A stretch of DNA of 55,054 nt from Puniceibacterium sp. GTDB lineage: Bacteria > Pseudomonadota > Alphaproteobacteria > Rhodobacterales > Rhodobacteraceae. The notes below the pieces were generated by a model. That model was not told where the DNA came from. It saw only the letters and a program-made list of their open reading frames with translations, and did no database searches. A program made the translations under genes and the position numbers. The stretch spans positions 1 to 55,054 of the forward strand of contig JAGXGV010000091.1 in the NCBI GenBank assembly GCA_024636635.1, read 5' to 3'. Positions 25,248 through 33,406 of the stretch are shown here, piece by piece (the stretch's first letter is position 1; the number at the start of each line of letters is the position of its first letter).

Positions 25248-26192
25248 TTACGCGGCGCGTGCCTTGAGCACTTTCTGAACCGCGAGCACATTGTTCGCCA
25301 TCTTTTCGGATGCGGCGTCGATCATCTTGCCATCCAGGCTGGCGGCGCCCTTGCCCTGCTCGGCCGCCTCTTTCAGGGCGACCAGAATACGCTCGGCGCG
25401 CTGCACCTCGGCATCGGTGGGGGAATATTCCTCGTTCGCCATGTCGATCTGGCTGGGATGGATCGCCCATTTGCCTTCGATTCCCAGCGCGGCACCGCGC
25501 TTGCAGGCATCGCGGAACCCGTCGGGATCGCTGAAATCGCCGAACGGGCCGTCGATGGGGCGCAGGCCATAGGCGCGGCAGGCAGTTGTCATGCGCGACA
25601 GCGCCGCATGCCACTGATCGCCCGGATAGTTGGGATTCAGCCCGCCGATGTTGACGGTGCGCGCCTTGTGAAACGCCGCATAGTCCGCCACGCCAAAGTG
25701 CATCGCCTCAAGACGGGACGGGGCCGCCGCCAGCGCCTCGACATTAGCCATGCCAAGGGGGGTTTCGATCAACGCCTCAAGACCGACCTTGCGGGTGTAG
25801 CCCATGGCCATCTCGATCTGGTTGCACATCGCTTCGACCATGTAGACATCCGCGGGCAGGCCGACTTTGGGGATCAGGATCACGTCCAGTTTCGATCCGG
25901 CCTGTTCCATCACATCCACCACGTCGCGGTACATGTAATGGGTGTCCAGACCGTTGATGCGGACCGACGTGATCTTGTTCTTGCCCTTCCAGTCGATGTC
26001 GTTCAGCGCCTCGATGCAGTTCTTGCGGGCCTGTTCCTTGTCGTTCGGGGCAACGGCATCCTCAAGGTCGAGAAAGACGACATCGGCGTTGCTGTCTGCC
26101 GCCTTCTGGATCATCCCGACATTCGAGGCGGGAACGGCCAGGGTCGAGCGTTGCAGGCGTGTTACCCGCATGCCGTGTACTGTGTGGCTCAT
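25248..26192 (-). CDS. mclA: L-malyl-CoA/beta-methylmalyl-CoA lyase
   Basis: The 314-residue HpcH/HpaI (CitE-like) aldolase family protein starts with TRLQRSTLAVPASN and has FLDLEDAVAPNDK (metal-binding acidic cluster), ITSVRINGLDTHY and ALIETPLGMANVEAL. It splits malyl-CoA into acetyl-CoA and glyoxylate, completing the serine cycle. Glyoxylate goes back to SgaA encoded just upstream. It lies 71 bases after sgaA and 27 before mtkA. Rhodobacter-type enzymes also act on beta-methylmalyl-CoA in the ethylmalonyl-CoA pathway, so it may have two roles. Confidence 0.93.
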   Translation of the reverse strand: MSHTVHGMRVTRLQRSTLAVPASNVGMIQKAADSNADVVFLDLEDAVAPNDKEQARKNCIEALNDIDWKGKNKITSVRINGLDTHYMYRDVVDVMEQAGSKLDVILIPKVGLPADVYMVEAMCNQIEMAMGYTRKVGLEALIETPLGMANVEALAAAPSRLEAMHFGVADYAAFHKARTVNIGGLNPNYPGDQWHAALSRMTTACRAYGLRPIDGPFGDFSDPDGFRDACKRGAALGIEGKWAIHPSQIDMANEEYSPTDAEVQRAERILVALKEAAEQGKGAASLDGKMIDAASEKMANNVLAVQKVLKARAA

Positions 26193-26262
26193 TGTCTCAG
26201 ATCTTTCCTGTTGATCGCTGGTGCCCGCCGGTCACCCGGCGGAGAAGCCGTGTGTCCGCCGC

Positions 26263-27459
26263 TTACTCGGCGGCTATGGCCTTGCCCGATTTTGCGGCGT
26301 TGCTGGTGAAATATTCCACCGCCGCGCCGACGCCTGAACCTGCCTTGATGTTCATGCCGACGTCGATCATCGACATTTCCGCGACCGACAGCGCCGTGCA
26401 GACCATGCCTTCGTTCAGCCAGCCCAGATGGCCGATGCGGAAGACTTTTCCCATGACCTTGGACAGGCCGGTGCCGAACGAGGTGTTGTATTTGCTGTAC
26501 CCGGTCGAGATAACCTCGCGGGCATCCACGCCTTCGGGCACCATGATGGCGCTGACCGTGTCGGAATGCCACTTGGGTTCCTTGGCGCACAGCTTGAGAC
26601 CCCAGGCATCAACCGCCGCGCGCACGCCGCTGGCCAGACGGTGATGGCGCGCCCAGATGTTTTCCAGCCCCTCGTCGTGGATCATGTCGCAGGCGGTATC
26701 CAGACCGCGCAGCAGTTGGGTGGCCGGAGTATAGGGGAAAAAGCCCTGATCGTTCGTGGCGATCATGTCCTCGAACGAAAAGAAGGTGCGCGGGAATTCG
26801 GAATGTTTGTGCGCCTCGAGCGCCCATTTGGACACCGACAGGATGCCCAGGCCCGCAGGCAGCATAAAGCCCTTTTGCGATCCGGACACGGCGCAATCCA
26901 CGCCCCATGCGTCCTGATCGAATTCAATCGAGCCGATGGACGACACGCCATCGACCATGAACAAGGCCGGGTGGTTGGCCGCGTCCAGTGCGGCGCGCAC
27001 GCCCTTGATGTCGGAACTGACGCCGGTGGCCGTTTCGTTGTGGGTGGCGAACACCGCCTTGATTTCATGCGATGTATCGGCCTTGAGCCGGGCCGCGTAT
27101 TTTTCGACCGGGACACCTTCGCCCCATTCGCAATCGAACACCTCGACATCCAGTCCCAGACGCTGAGCCATGTCGACCCAGAGGTGCGAAAACTGGCCAA
27201 AACGGCTCATCAGTACCTTGTCGCCGGGGGACAGGGTGTTCTGGATCGCCGCCTCCCAGGCACCGGTGCCGGAGGACGGATAGAGGAACACACGGCCGGT
27301 GGTGTTCTTGAACACCTTCTGCACCTTCTGGAACAGCGGCTTGGTCAGTTCGGGGAAATCGGGCGCGCGCATGTCCTGCATGCTGACGTTCATCGCCATG
27401 CGGACCTGTTCGGGCATGTTCGTCGGCCCCGGAATGAAGAGATGATTATAGCCAGCCAT
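26263..27459 (-). CDS. sgaA: Serine-glyoxylate aminotransferase
   Basis: The 398-residue class V PLP aminotransferase has the PLP lysine in VSGSQKGFMLPAGL (about 197-202). The N-terminus (HLFIPGPTNMPEQVRMAM) and the HNETATGV segment are typical of AGXT/SgaA enzymes. It transfers the amino group of serine to glyoxylate, giving hydroxypyruvate and glycine. It is the first gene of the serine-cycle operon; GGGAGGAAAC before the ATG is a strong ribosome binding site. The 292-base region upstream holds a palindrome and is shared with bfd. Confidence 0.95.
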   Translation of the reverse strand: MAGYNHLFIPGPTNMPEQVRMAMNVSMQDMRAPDFPELTKPLFQKVQKVFKNTTGRVFLYPSSGTGAWEAAIQNTLSPGDKVLMSRFGQFSHLWVDMAQRLGLDVEVFDCEWGEGVPVEKYAARLKADTSHEIKAVFATHNETATGVSSDIKGVRAALDAANHPALFMVDGVSSIGSIEFDQDAWGVDCAVSGSQKGFMLPAGLGILSVSKWALEAHKHSEFPRTFFSFEDMIATNDQGFFPYTPATQLLRGLDTACDMIHDEGLENIWARHHRLASGVRAAVDAWGLKLCAKEPKWHSDTVSAIMVPEGVDAREVISTGYSKYNTSFGTGLSKVMGKVFRIGHLGWLNEGMVCTALSVAEMSMIDVGMNIKAGSGVGAAVEYFTSNAAKSGKAIAAE

Positions 27460-27595
27460 GATGTTTCCTCCCTACGGAAATGCGTGTTTCTGGTGGTCAG
27501 GATGGCAGGGCGAGGCGTGGCTCAGAACACCTTGCAGGATAGGAAGTCGCACCGGGGGGAGGGGTTTCGCCCTACCCGTTGGGGGGCCAGAAATT

Positions 27596-27611
27596 CGGTT
27601 AGGTTTAACCG
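27596..27611. promoter_or_regulatory. 16-bp palindrome between sgaA and bfd
   Basis: CGGTTA and TAACCG are perfect inverted arms around GGTT, 137 bases upstream of the sgaA ATG on the divergent side. It fits an operator for the serine-cycle operon or for bfd. A TTGACA hexamer at 27658-27663 points towards bfd, but no good -10 box stands at the right distance. Confidence 0.45.
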
Positions 27612-27751
27612 TTCGCGGCCCGACTTTGCCGATGTCGCAGGGTGTCGGAAAAGCCGTTTGACATATCCGATTAAATAAGTAAGGAATGTCATTAAAGGCG
27701 ATCATCTGGTCAGAGGGCCGCCGCACCCGCCACCAATCCGGACCCGCCTTT

Positions 27752-28024
27752 ATGATAGTCTGTCATTGCCAGAACATCTCGGATCGCGACATCCTTGCTG
27801 CCATCGACTGGATGCGCGCTGCGGATGACAAGACCATCATCACCCCCGGCAAGATCTATCGTGCGCTTGGAAAGGCGGCCGACTGCGGAGGTTGCATGCC
27901 GGTTTTCCTGTCTGTAATGCGTTCGAACGACAATCTTAGTGTCCCCATGCAACTTCGCAACCTGCGCGGCAGGGTCGGAGCAACACAGGAAATCGACAAT
28001 GAACGGCGACAAAAAAGTAATTGA
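27752..28024 (+). CDS. bfd: Bacterioferritin-associated ferredoxin-like (2Fe-2S) protein
   Basis: A 90-residue protein with N-terminal [12 protein letters not shown] and CGGCMP about 31 residues later: the four cysteines of Bfd in the pattern CxC...CxxC. Bfd reduces ferric iron stored in bacterioferritin so that it can be released. I chose the ATG at 27752 over an upstream start at 27686 because it puts the CHC motif close to the N-terminus, as in the family. It overlaps bfr by 26 bases. Its place beside the serine-cycle operon is unusual but the call is firm. Confidence 0.88.
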   Translation: MIVCHCQNISDRDILAAIDWMRAADDKTIITPGKIYRALGKAADCGGCMPVFLSVMRSNDNLSVPMQLRNLRGRVGATQEIDNERRQKSN

Positions 28025-28484
28025 TTACCTCAACGACGCACTGCGCAGCGAATTGACGGCCGTCAGCCAGTACTGGCTGCATTTCCGGATGCAAGAGGAT
28101 TGGGGACTTGGCCACATGGCCAAGAAGTCTCGCGAAGAGAGCATTGAAGAGATGCACCACGCCGACAAGCTGATCGCGCGCATCCTGTTTCTGGGCGGCC
28201 ATCCGAACCTGCAAAAGCTGGATTCGCTGCGCATCGGTCAGACGCCGAAAGAGACGATGGAATGTGATCTGGCCGGTGAACACGACGCCCGCAACCTGTA
28301 CATGGAAGCCCGCAAACATTGTGAGTCCGTCGGCGATTTTGTGACCAAGAACCTGTTCGAGGAACTGCTGGCGGACGAGGAAGGCCATATCGACTTTCTC
28401 GAGACGCATCTCGATTTGCTGGCCAAGCTTGGGGATGAAAAATTCGCGCTTCTCAACGCGTCGAAGATGGACGAGGCCGAGTAA
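27999..28484 (+). CDS. bfr: Bacterioferritin
   Basis: The 161-residue four-helix ferritin has all ferroxidase ligands in place: Glu18, Glu51, His54, Glu94, Glu127 and His130; Met52 is the haem ligand. It stores iron as a 24-mer with haem between dimers. The ATG at 27999 follows CAGGAAATCGAC, within the end of bfd. The pair bfd-bfr forms one unit divergent from sgaA. The minus-strand regulator ends 24 bases after it, without a clear terminator. Confidence 0.95.
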   Translation: MNGDKKVIDYLNDALRSELTAVSQYWLHFRMQEDWGLGHMAKKSREESIEEMHHADKLIARILFLGGHPNLQKLDSLRIGQTPKETMECDLAGEHDARNLYMEARKHCESVGDFVTKNLFEELLADEEGHIDFLETHLDLLAKLGDEKFALLNASKMDEAE

Positions 28485-28508
28485 CCGCCTGACGGTGTGA
28501 CCGGGGGT

Positions 28509-29141
28509 TCAATCCTCGGCCTCGCGCGAATAGACGGCGACGGCCATGGCGCGGTTGCGCACCCCAAGCTTGTCATAGAGATTCTTGAGATGGTATTTCA
28601 CCGTATTCTCTGAAATCCCGGTGCGGTTGGCGATCTGCTGGTTGGTCCAGCCGCGCGCCAGTACCGCCAGCAATTCGCGTTCGCGCACCGTCAGCTGGGC
28701 CAGCGGCGTGTCGTTGATCTTTGTAACGTCGATATAGGGCACGCAAAGCCGCCCGTTTGCCACCGCATGCAGCGTGTCGAACAGCACCGAAGGATCGTCG
28801 AACTGGTAGCAATATCCGAGCGCGCCAAGCCGGACCGCCTGGCGCACATGGCCAAGGTCGCGGTTGTTGGAAAAGATCGTCACCCGCAGGGGGCTTTGCC
28901 GCGCCTTGAGCACGCGCAGGACATCCGGCGCGCCCATGTCCGCCAGTTGCCAGGACAGCACGACAACATCGGTCGCATCCTCGGGCAGGGCAAGCACGTC
29001 GGCGCCGCTTTGGGTGCTGGTCATCAGGCGGAACCGCGGGTCGCCCTTGAAACACACGCCAAGGGCCGAAACGACAAGCGGATTGGGTTCGGCAAGGACG
29101 ACCCGGATCTGGGCCTCCACCCCTCCAGGCGGGTTCTGCAT
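28509..29141 (-). CDS. LuxR-type regulator with degenerate receiver domain
   Basis: The 210 residues have a receiver-like N-terminus and a C-terminal NarL-type helix-turn-helix (LTVRERELLAVLARGWTNQQIA, then ENTVKYHLKNLYDKLGV). The receiver lacks its chemistry: the usual acidic pair is AEPN, and the acceptor Asp position reads VVVLSWQLADMG, with Ser in place of Asp. It therefore is unlikely to be switched by phosphorylation. It is divergent from fhs-folD (260-base gap), so it may control those genes or the serine cycle. GAGGAGAACC precedes the ATG. Confidence 0.85.
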   Translation of the reverse strand: MQNPPGGVEAQIRVVLAEPNPLVVSALGVCFKGDPRFRLMTSTQSGADVLALPEDATDVVVLSWQLADMGAPDVLRVLKARQSPLRVTIFSNNRDLGHVRQAVRLGALGYCYQFDDPSVLFDTLHAVANGRLCVPYIDVTKINDTPLAQLTVRERELLAVLARGWTNQQIANRTGISENTVKYHLKNLYDKLGVRNRAMAVAVYSREAED

Positions 29142-29401
29142 GGTTCTCCTCCCATCCCCATGGCGACGGTGTTTTTCCCGTTGCTGTGCAAAGCAGACTG
29201 TACCGGCCCCGTGGTGTCTACCTATTCTTTCGGCTGCGTGGCCGGTTCCGCAACATTATGTCCCGCCCGACCGGGTAGGTCCGGTTTTCCGGCAGGACGG
29301 AATCTCGTCGCGAAACGGCAATCCGGCCTTCTGTCTGGTTGCCTAGGCATTATGATCCGTGGCAGTCGCTTGGGGTTGCCAGTGACTGGGGAGGAGTGAC
29401 C

Positions 29402-31078
29402 ATGAGCCACAAGACAGATATCGAGATCGCCCGCGCCGCATCAAAGCGTCCGATCCAGGAGGTCGGCGCCCGACTGGGGATCACCCCGGACGACATGCTG
29501 CCCTATGGCCATGACAAGGCCAAGATCAGCCAGACCTTCATCAATTCGGTGCAGGACCGCCCCAACGGCAAGCTCATCCTCGTGACGGCCATCAACCCGA
29601 CCCCGGCGGGCGAGGGCAAGACCACGACCACCGTGGGGCTGGGCGACGGGCTGAACCGCATCGGCAAGAAGGCGGCGATCTGCATCCGCGAGGCGTCGCT
29701 TGGCCCGAATTTCGGGATGAAGGGCGGGGCCGCCGGGGGCGGTTATGCGCAGGTGGTGCCGATGGAGGACATGAACCTGCATTTCACCGGCGATTTCCAC
29801 GCAATCACTAGCGCACACAACCTGCTGAGCGCGATGATTGACAATTCGATCTATTGGGGCAACCCGCTGGATATCGATCTGCGCCGCGTCGTCTGGCGCC
29901 GCGTTATGGACATGAACGACCGCGCGTTGCGCGATGTCGTGACCTCGCTTGGCAGCGTGGCGAACGGCTTTCCACGTCAGACGGGGTTCGACATCACCGT
30001 CGCGTCCGAAGTCATGGCGATCCTGTGCCTGGCCCGCGATCTGGTGGATCTGGAAAAACGGCTGGGTGACATGATCGTGGCCTATACCCGCGACAAGGCC
30101 CCGGTCTATTGCCGCGACATCAAGGCCGATGGTGCCATGACGGTCCTGCTGAAGGATGCGATGCAGCCGAACCTTGTGCAGACGCTGGAAAACAATCCGG
30201 CCTTTGTGCATGGCGGGCCGTTTGCCAACATTGCGCATGGCTGCAATTCGGTGATCGCCACCACGACCGCGCTGAAGCTTGCCGATTATGTGGTGACCGA
30301 GGCGGGCTTTGGCGCCGACCTGGGGGCCGAAAAGTTCATGAACATCAAGTGCCGCAAGGCCGGGATTGCGCCGGATGCGGTGGTGATTGTCGCGACTGTG
30401 CGTGCGATGAAGATGAACGGCGGCGTGGCCAAAGGCGATCTTGGGGCCGAGAATGTTCAGGCAGTCCAGGCGGGCTGCCCCAACCTGGGCCGTCATATCG
30501 CCAACGTCCAGAGCTTTGGCGTGCCGGTGCTGGTGGGGATCAACCATTTTGCCGGGGATTCCGATGCCGAGGTGCAGGCTGTCAAGGATTACGTCGCCGA
30601 ACTGGGCGCCGAGGCGGTGCTTTGCAAGCATTGGGCCGACGGGGGCGCGGGAATCGAGGAGATGGCGCAGAAGGTCGCCGATCTGGCGGATTCCGGCGTG
30701 GCGCGGTTCAAGACGCTTTATCCCGATGAAATGCCGCTGTTCGAGAAGATCGAGTGCATAGCGCGCAACATCTATCATGCGGACGGGGTGGACGCCGCTG
30801 GCAAGATCCGCACGCAGCTGAAGGAATGGGAAGAACAGGGTTACGGGCATCTGCCGATCTGCATCGCCAAGACACAGTATTCCTTTACCACCGATCCCAC
30901 CCGGCGGGGGGCACCGACGGGGTTTACCCTGCCGGTGCGCGAGGTGCGACTGTCGGCCGGCGCCGGTTTCGTTGTGGCGATCTGCGGCGAGATCATGACA
31001 ATGCCCGGGCTGCCGCGTGTGCCTGCGTCCGAGGCGATCCGCCTGAACGACGAGGGGCTGATCGAAGGGCTGTTCTGA
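29402..31078 (+). CDS. fhs: Formate-tetrahydrofolate ligase
   Basis: The 558-residue enzyme joins formate to tetrahydrofolate using ATP, giving 10-formyl-THF. The P-loop-like segment [18 protein letters not shown] (about 66-83) is plain, as is [22 protein letters not shown]. It feeds formate carbon, from FghA, into methylene-THF through FolD for the serine cycle. ATG at 29402 with GGGGAGGAG just upstream is the clear start. A 183-base gap separates it from folD. Confidence 0.97.
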   Translation: MSHKTDIEIARAASKRPIQEVGARLGITPDDMLPYGHDKAKISQTFINSVQDRPNGKLILVTAINPTPAGEGKTTTTVGLGDGLNRIGKKAAICIREASLGPNFGMKGGAAGGGYAQVVPMEDMNLHFTGDFHAITSAHNLLSAMIDNSIYWGNPLDIDLRRVVWRRVMDMNDRALRDVVTSLGSVANGFPRQTGFDITVASEVMAILCLARDLVDLEKRLGDMIVAYTRDKAPVYCRDIKADGAMTVLLKDAMQPNLVQTLENNPAFVHGGPFANIAHGCNSVIATTTALKLADYVVTEAGFGADLGAEKFMNIKCRKAGIAPDAVVIVATVRAMKMNGGVAKGDLGAENVQAVQAGCPNLGRHIANVQSFGVPVLVGINHFAGDSDAEVQAVKDYVAELGAEAVLCKHWADGGAGIEEMAQKVADLADSGVARFKTLYPDEMPLFEKIECIARNIYHADGVDAAGKIRTQLKEWEEQGYGHLPICIAKTQYSFTTDPTRRGAPTGFTLPVREVRLSAGAGFVVAICGEIMTMPGLPRVPASEAIRLNDEGLIEGLF

Positions 31079-31162
31079 CGACGGCGGCGGTCCGCCCCCT
31101 GCACCGGAGTCGCGCAGGCAAGGATTGTTGGCCCGTTCCGACACGGGACCGTTCGGACAGTG

Positions 31163-31204
31163 TCGCCGCCAGGGCGGCGATGCCTCCGGCGGGGATATTT
31201 TTGA
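31163..31204 (+). terminator. Hairpin and GGGATATTTTT motif between fhs and folD
   Basis: TCGCCGCC (31163-31170) and GGCGGCGA (31173-31180) form an inverted repeat with nearly no loop, followed by CCTCCGGCGGGGATATTTTT. The second part matches the motif at 1272-1285. It may end fhs transcription in part. The motif is common near gene ends in this order, so it may be an inherited repeat rather than a specific signal. Confidence 0.45.
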
Positions 31205-31261
31205 CCCAAAGAAGCGGGAGGGGCGGTGCCTCGGACCCGTATCCAGACTGATGGAGTTGTG

Positions 31262-32179
31262 ATGACGGCGACAGTGATTGATGGCAAGGCTTTTGCCGAG
31301 AAGGTGCGCGCGCAGGTGGCACAGCATGTGACCGCCCTGAAGGAAAAGCACGGGATCACCCCGGGACTTGCGGTTGTTCTGGTGGGCGAAGATCCGGCAA
31401 GCCAGGTCTACGTCCGTTCCAAGGGCAAGATGACCGTAGAGGTCGGGATGAATTCCTATGAGCACAAGCTGGAAGCCGACACGTCCGAGGCAGATCTTCT
31501 GGCGGTGGTCGACAAGCTGAACAGGGATCCCGAGGTGCATGGGATTCTCGTGCAATTGCCACTGCCAAAGCATCTGGATTCGGATCTGGTGATCAATTCA
31601 ATCGATCCGGCCAAGGATGTGGACGGATTCCATATCTCGAACGTCGGGCTGCTGGGCACCGGACAGAAGTCCATGGTGCCCTGCACGCCGCTGGGGTCGC
31701 TGATGATGCTGCGCGGCCATCACGGGTCGCTGTCGGGGATGAATGCCGTGGTGCTGGGCCGCTCGAACATCGTCGGCAAGCCGATGGCGCAGCTGCTGCT
31801 GAATGACAGTTGCACGGTGACGATCGCCCATTCGCGCACGAAGGATCTGCCCGATGTGGTGCGCCGCGCCGACATCGTGGTCGCCGCCGTGGGCCGGGCA
31901 CAGATGGTGCCGGGCGACTGGATCAAGCCAGGTGCTACGGTGATCGACGTGGGGATCAACCGCATCGACGCGCCGGAAAAGGGCACCAATGAAGACGGTA
32001 GCGTCAAGACACGGTTGGTGGGCGATGTCGATTACGAATCCTGCGCCCAGGTCGCGGGGGCGATCACGCCGGTTCCCGGCGGAGTGGGGCCGATGACCAT
32101 CGCCTGCCTGCTGGCGAATACCGTCACCGCCTGCTGCCGCGCCAAGGGACTGCCGGAACCCGAGGGGCTGACGGCCTGA
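31262..32179 (+). CDS. folD: Bifunctional methylene-THF dehydrogenase/methenyl-THF cyclohydrolase
   Basis: The 305-residue FolD interconverts 10-formyl-THF, methenyl-THF and methylene-THF using NADP. Catalytic Lys lies in [15 protein letters not shown], and [15 protein letters not shown] and [17 protein letters not shown] (Rossmann part) are typical; the C-terminus has [13 protein letters not shown]. It starts at ATG 31262, after fhs, and supplies methylene-THF for serine hydroxymethyltransferase, of which only a remnant is encoded nearby. Confidence 0.97.
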   Translation: MTATVIDGKAFAEKVRAQVAQHVTALKEKHGITPGLAVVLVGEDPASQVYVRSKGKMTVEVGMNSYEHKLEADTSEADLLAVVDKLNRDPEVHGILVQLPLPKHLDSDLVINSIDPAKDVDGFHISNVGLLGTGQKSMVPCTPLGSLMMLRGHHGSLSGMNAVVLGRSNIVGKPMAQLLLNDSCTVTIAHSRTKDLPDVVRRADIVVAAVGRAQMVPGDWIKPGATVIDVGINRIDAPEKGTNEDGSVKTRLVGDVDYESCAQVAGAITPVPGGVGPMTIACLLANTVTACCRAKGLPEPEGLTA

Positions 32180-32224
32180 GACGGCCCGACCGCTGACACG
32201 TCATCCGCCTCTTGATTTCTGACA

Positions 32225-32242
32225 GCTAGACAGCTATCTAGC
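32225..32242. promoter_or_regulatory. Palindrome upstream of the toxin-antitoxin genes
   Basis: GCTAGA and TCTAGC are perfect inverted arms around CAGCTA, 21 bases before the antitoxin start. Phd-type antitoxins repress their own operon by binding such palindromes, so this is the likely operator. Confidence 0.6.
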
Positions 32243-32262
32243 CAGTAAGAGCGGAGGCGGAT

Positions 32263-32508
32263 ATGATGTGGACACTTCAGGATGCCAAGAACAGGTTCAG
32301 CGCGGTGGTTGACGCCGCTCTGGCCGGACGCCCGCAAGAGGTGACGCGGCGCGGCAAGCCTGCGGTGGTCGTCATCTCTTCGGAAGAGTATCAGCGCCTG
32401 GTCGCTGTCGCCGGGGCGGATCGTGGCAGCTTTGCCGATCATCTGCTGGCCTTTCCGTCGGACGGAGCAGACCGGATCGAGGCCGTTCCGCGCGACGTTG
32501 CCTTTTGA
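32263..32508 (+). CDS. Phd/YefM-family antitoxin
   Basis: An 81-residue protein with the Phd/YefM N-terminus WTLQDAKNRFSAVVDAAL and RRGKPAVVVISSEEYQRL, which form the DNA-binding dimer; the short acidic tail probably blocks the toxin. The stop overlaps the toxin start (TGATG). GAGGCGG precedes the ATG. The pair lies between folD and the glyA remnant. Confidence 0.9.
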   Translation: MMWTLQDAKNRFSAVVDAALAGRPQEVTRRGKPAVVVISSEEYQRLVAVAGADRGSFADHLLAFPSDGADRIEAVPRDVAF

Positions 32509-32909
32509 TGTTTCTGCTGGACACCAATGTCATTTCCGCAGCGAGACGGCCAGAGCGCAGCGAAGCTCTGGCGCGCTGGCTGCGCGCGCAAAGGGAGGAA
32601 GATCTTTTCCTGAGCGTCATTACGCTGGGCGAGATCGCCCGCGGCATCCGCTTGCAGGAGCGGCGCAATCCCGCCTTTGCCCGCGACCTCGAGGTCTGGC
32701 TGAGCCGGACCGAGACGCTGTTCCGGGATCGCATCCTGCCCTTTACCGCGCAGGATGCCCGGATCTGGGGACGGTTGTCTGCGGACATCGGGCACCCTGG
32801 CGCGGATCTGATGATTGCAGCGACGGCGCTGTCGCACCGCGCGGTGGTCGTGACCGGCAACGGCGCGGACTTTGCCCCGACCGGGGTCGAGGTTTTTGAT
32901 CCGTTCTGA
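32508..32909 (+). CDS. VapC-like PIN-domain toxin
   Basis: The 133-residue PIN ribonuclease has the four acidic/polar active-site positions in view: Asp5 in LLDTNVIS, Glu in TLGEIARG (about 41), Asp in HPGADLMIAA (about 99) and Asn/Asp in VTGNGADF. It is expected to cleave RNA, often tRNA, when freed from the antitoxin. ATG at 32508 overlaps the antitoxin stop. All motif positions look intact, so it may be functional. Confidence 0.9.
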   Translation: MFLLDTNVISAARRPERSEALARWLRAQREEDLFLSVITLGEIARGIRLQERRNPAFARDLEVWLSRTETLFRDRILPFTAQDARIWGRLSADIGHPGADLMIAATALSHRAVVVTGNGADFAPTGVEVFDPF

Positions 32910-33110
32910 TACGGGTGCGGCCACGGACAGGGCTTGGCAGCCGATCCGTGACCGCAACGTGCCAGCCGGTTCAAGCGGCGCACAGGCACGTATGGCAAGG
33001 GCCACGCTGGGCCCCGGTTCAAGAGCGGCCGCGGCCCGGCCTGAAGGCGTTCCGCGACCGCATCATGCCCGCAGCCCCCGGGAGAAAGGCCGCGGCATGA
33101 TCCGCCGGTC

Positions 33111-33379
33111 TCAGCCGTAAAGCGGGAACTCTTTCAGCAGGTGCGCGACCTTGTCACGTACCGCAGTCTTGACTGCCGCATTGCCGTCTTCGCCATTGGC
33201 GGCAAGGCCGTCCACCACATCGAGGATCAGCCGCCCGATCTGGCGGGTTTCGACATCGCCCAGACCGCGCGTGGTGATCGTGGGCGCGCCAAGGCGGATG
33301 CCCGACGGTTTCATCGGCGGGGCGGGGTCAAAGAGAATGCCGTTCTTGTCGCAGGTGGTATTTTGGATGCAATGTTCAT
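33111..33379 (-). pseudogene. glyA: Remnant of serine hydroxymethyltransferase gene (C-terminal part)
   Basis: Read from the minus strand, a GGGAGGACACAATG start region at 33379 is joined, out of frame, to the last ~80 codons of a GlyA: TCDKNGILFDPAPP, then SGIRLGAPTITTRG, and the end LLKEFPLYG. The ATG frame stops early at a TGA inside the GlyA frame, so no full protein is made. About 1 kb of glyA is missing. It lies 28 bases after ppc, so a glyA once sat in a ppc-glyA operon. The serine cycle needs GlyA, so an intact copy must be elsewhere or the cycle is broken. Confidence 0.8.
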
Positions 33380-33406
33380 TGTGTCCTCCCTTCGGTGATT
33401 TCTGGT

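Noticed and set aside
23967..26309. Very long open frame (about 780 residues) on the plus strand
   Set aside because: It is antisense to mtkB-mtkA-mclA, which have clear families. The translated frame is His/Arg/Asp-rich with no domains, as expected for the opposite strand of GC-rich genes.
27658..27686. Sigma-70 promoter before bfd (TTGACA)
   Set aside because: No sequence close to TATAAT stands 16-18 bases downstream; the hexamer alone is not enough.
29441..31573. Long open frame (710 residues) on the minus strand
   Set aside because: It is antisense to fhs and the start of folD; no family features, so a shadow frame.
33074..33104. Terminator hairpin after the glyA remnant
   Set aside because: Small inverted arms around 33062-33102 exist (ATCATGCC/GGCATGAT), but they are about 24 bases apart with no T-run and lie in very GC-rich DNA where such matches are common.
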